25,340 nt of DNA. Origin: Clostridia bacterium. GTDB lineage: Bacteria > Bacillota > Clostridia > Oscillospirales > SIG627. Each line of letters begins with the position of its first letter. Within the stretch, counting starts at the first letter, position 1. Both the position numbers and the translations under genes were made by a program. Below are positions 21,011 to 25,340 of this stretch, piece after piece. A model generated the notes under the pieces. That model worked only from the letters and a program-made list of their open reading frames with translations. It was not told where the DNA came from and did no database searches. The stretch spans positions 1-25,340 of the forward strand of contig JAFTEP010000233.1 of the NCBI GenBank assembly GCA_017453605.1, in the 5' to 3' direction.

Positions 21011-21868
21011 TTATTTTCTCTTTTTGGGTCCGTCGGGGTTTTTGAGGCGGAACTGAGAAAGCGTGACTCCCGTCCGGCGGCGGAAAAACCTGTTCATCGC
21101 GTACTGATCGGAGAAGCCGCAGAGAGAGGCGATTTCCTTCAGCGAGAGGCGCGTCGAGGCTAAGAGCGTTTCGACGCGCTTTTGTTTTTCTTTTTCTATC
21201 ATTTCCCCGACGGTCGTCCCGCAGGCCTTCACGGCGATCCTGTTCAGGTGGCGCGGCGTGATCCCGAGCCTTGCGGCGAGTTCCTTTGCGCCGAGACCGA
21301 TGCCGCCGCAGTTTTTTATCTGTTCTGAGATCATTTTCGTCCTCGTCGGGAGGGGAGTGCGCTTTTTGGGCGGAACGGCGGGTCGGTCTGCGTCGCAGAT
21401 CGCCATAAGCTCCGCGGTGAACGCCTCGAAGAGAGCCCTTTCGGGGAGGGCTTTTGAAAAGCCCGGCGTCCCGCAGCCGATGATGAGATCGAGCAGCGCC
21501 CTGCAGGCGGGAGAGGCGGTGTGGATCGCGGGGAAGGCGCTCTGGGGCGCGAAGTCCGAAAGCGGCTGGACGGAAAACGCCGTGATGAACCTTTCTCCGG
21601 TGTCGGCGTCCTCGATCACCTGATGGTATTCGTCGGGCGGTATCAGCGCGAAACAGCCCTGGGGGACGGTCAGGATCTCCCTGTCCTTCAGCTCCATGAC
21701 GACGGTCCCGGTGCGGGCGTATTCGAGCTCGAAGAAGCTGTGCTTCGCGCGACGGGTCAGAAGGCTCTCGTTCTCGCCCTTCACGAGCTTCGCCCTGAGA
21801 ACGTCGACGGATACTTCATTGAGCTTGAAGGAGAGGGGGTTTTTCAGCATATACGAGGCTTCGGACAT
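21011..21868 (-). CDS. AraC-family transcriptional regulator
   Basis: ATG 21868 with GGAGAAG upstream gives 285 residues; an ATG at 21901 lies upstream in the promoter. Residues ~30-110 look like a cupin sensor (KHSFFELEYARTGTVVMEL, then VPQGCFALIPPDEYHQV). A variable segment rich in Pro/Arg follows, then the two-HTH DNA-binding domain (~185-285): LGAKELAARLGITPRHLNRI and LSLKEIASLCGFSDQYAMNR. It diverges from the AEC transporter-isomerase-oxidoreductase genes and likely regulates them. Unlike the cassette AraC protein at 16066, it has an extended linker and a basic C-terminus. Confidence 0.92.
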   Translation of the reverse strand: MSEASYMLKNPLSFKLNEVSVDVLRAKLVKGENESLLTRRAKHSFFELEYARTGTVVMELKDREILTVPQGCFALIPPDEYHQVIEDADTGERFITAFSVQPLSDFAPQSAFPAIHTASPACRALLDLIIGCGTPGFSKALPERALFEAFTAELMAICDADRPAVPPKKRTPLPTRTKMISEQIKNCGGIGLGAKELAARLGITPRHLNRIAVKACGTTVGEMIEKEKQKRVETLLASTRLSLKEIASLCGFSDQYAMNRFFRRRTGVTLSQFRLKNPDGPKKRK

Positions 21869-21891
21869 TTTTCTTCTCCGTTTTTTTATAA

Positions 21892-21920
21892 AGTATAGCA
21901 CCTGGCTAATCCCGATTCAA
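21892..21920 (-). promoter_or_regulatory. Promoter of the AraC gene at 21011
   Basis: On the minus strand TTGAAT (21920-21915), 17 bases, TATACT (21897-21892), about 25 bases before the ATG. Confidence 0.75.
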
Positions 21921-21982
21921 GATTTCGGGTCAAAAAAGTCCGTTTCGGACGCAAAAAAGTTCTTTTAGGTCCCTTTATGCCA

Positions 21983-22011
21983 TTGACGCGGCGGGGCGGC
22001 GGTGATAGAAT
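21983..22011 (+). promoter_or_regulatory. Promoter of the AEC transporter operon
   Basis: TTGACG (21983-21988), 17 bases, TAGAAT (22006-22011), 34 bases before the TTG start. The spacer is unusually GC-rich. Two near-identical AAAAAAGT-C-GT/TTCTTT boxes precede it (21932-21966) and could be regulator contacts. Confidence 0.65.
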
Positions 22012-22044
22012 TAAGCCGTCAGGACAAAGAAAGGAGTTCTCGTT

Positions 22045-22989
22045 TTGTTTTTTTCACCCGCTTTTTTGTCCATGCTCGGCACGGCTTTTCTCTTTGCCGC
22101 GCTGACGGTCCCGGGATTTATCCTCGGACGCTTCTTTGAAAAGGAATCGGGCGGCGCTTCGGTGGGGCTGATCCTGCAGTACGCCGCTATGCCCGCTCTC
22201 GTCTTCTTCTCGCTCTGCGATCCCGTACCCGCCTCCTTCGGCGTTCTGCCGCTCGCGGCGTCCGCCGCCATCCCCGCCGTTCTCGCGGTTCTCCTGTTCT
22301 TCGTCACTGGCTTCGTTTTCCCGAATGGCGGCCCGGAAAAGAAAAGGCGCGTTTTGAGAGTGTGCTCGGTATTCCCGAACTGCGGCTTTTTCGGGATCCC
22401 TCTGGCGGCGGCGGTCTTCCCGGATCAGCCGGAGGTGAAGCTTTGCGTCGCGGTCTTCAACGTGGTATCCACTGTCATATATCTGACCCTCGGCACCTTC
22501 ATGATGAGCGGCGTCGGGGAGCCGAAAAAGGCTCTGAAAGCTGTCGCCGGGGCGCCCGTTCTCTGGGCGGCGGTCCTCGGGATGCTCTTCTCGCTGACGG
22601 GACTGTCCGGGACTCTGGGATTTGTCGTTACATACAGCTCGCTTCTGTCGGCTCTTTGCACTCCGCTCGCGATGATCGGGCTCGGGATGAGCCTCGCGCG
22701 CTCTGAAAAACTGTTGCTTTTTGATTCGGGGATGCTCCGCGCCGCGCTCGTCAGGCTCGTTCTGTCTCCAGTGATCGCCGTCGCGCTGACGCTGCCTTTC
22801 GGGGACCGCGCGCTGACTGACGCGATGCTCGTCTGCGCGGGAGTCTGCACCGCCGGGAGCGTTCCGGCGCTTACGGCGCGATACGGAGGCGACGGAGCCT
22901 ACGCCGCGGGCTGCACCTTTTTCACGACCGTTCTCAGCGTCGTCACTCTGCCGCTTTTATACAGGCTTTCGTCATTTCTTCCGCTCTGA
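22045..22989 (+). CDS. AEC-family (auxin efflux carrier-type) transporter
   Basis: The start is TTG 22045 with AAAGGAG nine bases upstream; no in-frame ATG offers a better site. The 314-residue product has about ten transmembrane helices in two five-helix halves. The family signature is FPNCGFFGIPL (usually SNCGFMGIP) at the end of helix 4, with a conserved proline-glycine crossover in the second half (TPLAMIGLGMSLA). Members export or import organic acids such as malate or malonate and related anions. It lies 41 bases upstream of a sugar isomerase-like gene and divergent from an AraC regulator, so it probably moves the substrate of that module; direction of transport is unknown. Confidence 0.9.
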   Translation: MFFSPAFLSMLGTAFLFAALTVPGFILGRFFEKESGGASVGLILQYAAMPALVFFSLCDPVPASFGVLPLAASAAIPAVLAVLLFFVTGFVFPNGGPEKKRRVLRVCSVFPNCGFFGIPLAAAVFPDQPEVKLCVAVFNVVSTVIYLTLGTFMMSGVGEPKKALKAVAGAPVLWAAVLGMLFSLTGLSGTLGFVVTYSSLLSALCTPLAMIGLGMSLARSEKLLLFDSGMLRAALVRLVLSPVIAVALTLPFGDRALTDAMLVCAGVCTAGSVPALTARYGGDGAYAAGCTFFTTVLSVVTLPLLYRLSSFLPL

Positions 22990-23030
22990 AACGGGCGAAA
23001 AAATATAACCTTAACGGGAGGAAAATGCTT

Positions 23031-23876
23031 ATGAAAATCGGATGCGGGACAGTGCTTTTCAGAAAGTTTTCGCTTGAAAGCGCGCTCGAGGCGATCAAAG
23101 ACGCCGGCTTTGAGTACTTCGAGACCCAGGCTGTCGGACCGTGGTGTCCGCACGTCAACGTCGAAAAGGACGATCCGGAAAATCTCGTGAAACTGAAAAA
23201 CAAGCTCGGATTCAAAGAGATCACGGGCCTTTGGTCGCTGAACGGCAACATATCAGCAAACCCGGCGAGCGTCGCGTCGGGGATATTGAGCGTTCAGTGG
23301 GCGGCCGCCGCGGGCATAAAGATCGTGCACACCGGCGACGGACACAAGCCGAAGGACATGAGCGATCACGATGCCTTCGCCGTCCTCTCCGAACGCCTCG
23401 GAGCGATCCTCGAGGAGGCGAAGAAGCTCGGAGTGAAGGTGGCGATAGAGCCCCACGGCGCCTTTTCCCTGACCTCTGAGGGTCTGAAAAAGATCCTCAC
23501 GATCGGCGACGAAAGCGTTCTCGGCGTCAATTACGACGCCTGCAACATTTTCCGCTCGTCCTACGTCGAGAGCGGAAACGGCAAGTCGGGCTGGAAGGAG
23601 GCCGGAGAGGGCGAAAACGAGCTTGAAGTCCTGAAAGGGATCCGTGAGCGCGTGATCCACTGCCACGCGAAGGACATCGACGCCGCGAAGAACTGCGTCG
23701 CGCTCGGCGAGGGACTTGTCAACGTGAAGGGCTGCGTGGAGTTTTTGCGCGACACGGGTTACACCGGCGCCGTTTCGGTCGAGACCGAGGGCGGAGACGA
23801 TTTCGAGGCGATCCGCCTTCTCGCGAAAAAAAGCTATGATTATCTTACCGCCATCGACAGGGAAGGAGAAAAATAA
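23031..23876 (+). CDS. Xylose isomerase-like TIM-barrel sugar isomerase/epimerase
   Basis: ATG 23031 has GGGAGG at a 9-base distance; ATG 23025 is only 3 bases from it, so the later start is chosen (281 residues). The AP-endonuclease-2-type barrel of sugar phosphate isomerases/epimerases is recognised by its metal ligands: Glu140 in IEPHG, Asp169 in NYDACN, His210/His212 in IHCHAKD and Glu251 in SVETEGG. It opens with KIGCGTVLFRKFSLESALEA, a typical first strand and helix. These enzymes isomerise or epimerise keto and inositol-type sugars and often pair with Gfo/Idh/MocA oxidoreductases, as here (two bases separate it from the next gene). Confidence 0.92.
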   Translation: MKIGCGTVLFRKFSLESALEAIKDAGFEYFETQAVGPWCPHVNVEKDDPENLVKLKNKLGFKEITGLWSLNGNISANPASVASGILSVQWAAAAGIKIVHTGDGHKPKDMSDHDAFAVLSERLGAILEEAKKLGVKVAIEPHGAFSLTSEGLKKILTIGDESVLGVNYDACNIFRSSYVESGNGKSGWKEAGEGENELEVLKGIRERVIHCHAKDIDAAKNCVALGEGLVNVKGCVEFLRDTGYTGAVSVETEGGDDFEAIRLLAKKSYDYLTAIDREGEK

Positions 23877-23878
23877 AA

Positions 23879-24994
23879 ATGAACGGATTCAGAAAGTATA
23901 AGGTCGGCATCATCGGCTGCGGAGCGATATCAAACCACTATCTCAGATTCGCTCAGAGCGCCTATTCCGACTGGTTCGAGATCACTTCTCTGGGAGACAT
24001 CGTCGTCGAAAAGGCGGCGGAGCGCGCGGAAAAGTACGGCATAAAAAAGTTCGGCGATCCCGAAACGGTCTATAACGATCCCGAGGTCGATCTCATCATC
24101 AATCTCACCGTGCCGAAAGTTCACGAGGAGGTCAGCGTGCACGCTCTCGAAGCGGGCAAGCACGTCTATTCCGAGAAGCCCTTCGCGACGAGCCGCGAGG
24201 GGATGAGGCACATAATGGAGGTCGCCGCAAAGCGTTCGCTGAGAGCGGGCTGCGCCCCCGACTCGTTTCTGAGCGCGCCCGCGCAGACAGCCAAAAAGGC
24301 GCTCGAGGACGACTGGATCGGCGAGCCCGTCGGAGTCAACGCGATCTGCGCGATGAGGGGCAACGAATACTGGCGTCCCGATTCGGATTTCTTCTACAAG
24401 AAGGGCGCGGGTCCGATGATGGATATGGCGCCCTACTATCTCAACATCTTCGTGAGCCTGCTCGGTCCGGTGGAGAGCGTCTTCGCCGCCTCGCGAATGA
24501 CCTGGGATCAGCGCACGATAAAGGTCGCTCCGCGACGCGGCGAGAAGATCGACGTCGAAGTCCCGACATACGTCAGCACCGCACTCACGTTCAAGAGCGG
24601 CATAATCGCGACGTTTGTCAATTCATTTGATATATGGGCGACCCGTCAGCCTCACATCGAGGTCTTCGGAACGAAGGGGACGATGGTGATCCCCGATCCC
24701 AATCAGTACAAGGGCGACGTTCTGATCCGCCGCTTCAAGGACAGCGAGTGGAGGGTCTTCCCGCAGTTCGTGGAATACGGCGAGTACGGCAGAGGCATCG
24801 GCGTCGCCGATATGGTGAGGGCGATAGAAGAAAAAAGGCCCCACAGGGCGAGCGCCGAGCTGGCGTACCACGTCACGGACGTGATACTTTCGATGGAGGA
24901 ATCCGGCGAAAAGGGCGAGGTCGTGAAGATCTCTTCGAGCGCCGAAAAGCCCGCGGGACTCTGGCTCAGCCCGGAAGAGATACTCTGGAAATAA
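23879..24994 (+). CDS. Gfo/Idh/MocA-family NAD(P)-dependent oxidoreductase
   Basis: ATG 23879 lies two bases after the isomerase stop, with AAGGAG inside the end of that gene; 371 residues, full family length. Rossmann motif VGIIGCGAIS (9-18), the EKP motif Glu99-Lys100-Pro101 in VYSEKPFATS, and the catalytic region KKGAGPMMDMAPYYLNIF with Asp and Tyr in place of the usual DxxxH pair. It oxidises a sugar or cyclitol hydroxyl with NAD(P). Together with the isomerase it resembles inositol-type or keto-sugar pathways. It is unlike the short Gfo/Idh protein at 19685 and is not a recent duplicate. Confidence 0.94.
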   Translation: MNGFRKYKVGIIGCGAISNHYLRFAQSAYSDWFEITSLGDIVVEKAAERAEKYGIKKFGDPETVYNDPEVDLIINLTVPKVHEEVSVHALEAGKHVYSEKPFATSREGMRHIMEVAAKRSLRAGCAPDSFLSAPAQTAKKALEDDWIGEPVGVNAICAMRGNEYWRPDSDFFYKKGAGPMMDMAPYYLNIFVSLLGPVESVFAASRMTWDQRTIKVAPRRGEKIDVEVPTYVSTALTFKSGIIATFVNSFDIWATRQPHIEVFGTKGTMVIPDPNQYKGDVLIRRFKDSEWRVFPQFVEYGEYGRGIGVADMVRAIEEKRPHRASAELAYHVTDVILSMEESGEKGEVVKISSSAEKPAGLWLSPEEILWK

Positions 24995-25002
24995 AAAAAC
25001 GA

Positions 25003-25031
25003 TTGACAAATGCTCGCGTTGATTGTATAAT
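25003..25031 (+). promoter_or_regulatory. Consensus promoter of the solute-binding lipoprotein gene
   Basis: TTGACA (25003-25008), exactly 17 bases, TATAAT (25026-25031). A hairpin with a one-base bulge (TATCCGGC/GCCGGGATA, 25038-25061) lies in the leader before the AAGGAG site. Confidence 0.9.
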
Positions 25032-25086
25032 GATATCGGTATCCGGCATCAAGGCCGGGATCAAATATTGATAAGGAGAAAAGAAA

Positions 25087-25340
25087 ATGAAAAAGATCAT
25101 TTGCGCGCTTCTCGTTGTGCTGATGACGCTTTCGGTCTTCGCCGCCTGCGCGGATCCGAAGAAGACGACGGCTCCCGTTCAGCAGAACACTAACGGCGGC
25201 GCGGCTCAGACCGGCGGCAAACCCGCGGTCACCAACGACGATGTTGACGAATGGGGCAGAAAGAAAGTCGCGAGCGCGATCCCCGAGGACAAGAAGTTCA
25301 ACGGCGAGACCGTCAACTTCGTCCTTGACGCCTCCAGAGA
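25087..25340 (+). CDS. Extracellular solute-binding lipoprotein, N-terminal part (cut by the window)
   Basis: ATG 25087 behind ATAAGGAG. The visible 84 residues show a lipoprotein signal (MKKIICALLVVLMTLSVFAA then Cys), a Thr/Gln/Gly-rich linker (~25-48), and the start of a folded domain, VDEWGRKKVASAIPEDKKFN then GETVNFVLD. This opening is typical of family-1 sugar ABC transporter binding proteins in Clostridia, where a DEWGR segment precedes the first strand. It would bind sugar outside the cell and deliver it to an ABC permease, presumably encoded beyond the window. Its own consensus promoter makes it the start of a separate transcript. Confidence 0.85.
   Translation, partial: MKKIICALLVVLMTLSVFAACADPKKTTAPVQQNTNGGAAQTGGKPAVTNDDVDEWGRKKVASAIPEDKKFNGETVNFVLDASR

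Overview
The window is bacterial. Gene density, strong AAGGAG-type ribosome binding sites, TTGACA/TATAAT promoters, a SpoIID-type sporulation protein, PrsW, and lipoproteins with LFAC/FAAC lipoboxes point to a moderately GC-rich Bacillota, most likely an uncultured gut or rumen Clostridia. This placement is an inference from gene content only.

Layout. 2-958 is the end of a DegT-type sugar aminotransferase. 1041-2709 (minus) holds an orphan copy of the tail of the large peptidoglycan-binding protein found later, then a lipoprotein with 120-bp tandem CxxC modules. The lipoprotein diverges from an XRE-type regulator (2872-3210) across an AT-rich, palindrome-filled control region. 3211-3711 is a non-coding stretch with back-to-back terminators, a direct repeat and a promoter. 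That promoter drives six consecutive unrecognised small membrane proteins (3712-7103), closed by a terminator. 7181-9484 (minus) encodes a 767-residue protein with a SpoIID-like region and four peptidoglycan-binding modules but no signal peptide.

9485-9855 is non-coding with short repeats. 9856-12300 (minus) is an operon for an acyl-activating AMP ligase, a stand-alone acyl carrier protein and the tRNA methyltransferase TrmL, the last two overlapping by ATGA. 12583-15823 (plus) carries a membrane protein of unknown function, a PrsW-family membrane protease with a zinc ribbon, and a DUF4234 membrane protein with an almost identically spaced zinc ribbon.

15862-20744 is a 4.9-kb cassette bounded by two 78-bp direct repeats (76/78 identical). 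It contains an AraC regulator divergent from SDR dehydrogenase, HpcH/HpaI aldolase, aldo/keto reductase and Gfo/Idh/MocA oxidoreductase genes, which looks like a sugar or sugar-acid catabolic set. The SDR frame is broken by a single in-frame TGA at codon 25. The left repeat lacks half of the terminator hairpin that is intact at the right repeat, so the cassette may have been inserted into or exchanged at a terminator.

20758-20945 is an array of AATGAAGACG repeats and small hairpins. 21011-25340 is a second carbohydrate module: AraC regulator, divergent AEC-family transporter, xylose-isomerase-like TIM-barrel enzyme, Gfo/Idh/MocA oxidoreductase, and the start of a solute-binding lipoprotein with its own consensus promoter.

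The most unusual items are the repeat-bounded cassette with its nonsense-interrupted first gene, the orphan duplicated protein tail, the operator array of the XRE/lipoprotein pair, and the six-gene block of unknown membrane proteins. I found no tRNA or rRNA genes, CRISPR arrays or transposase genes.
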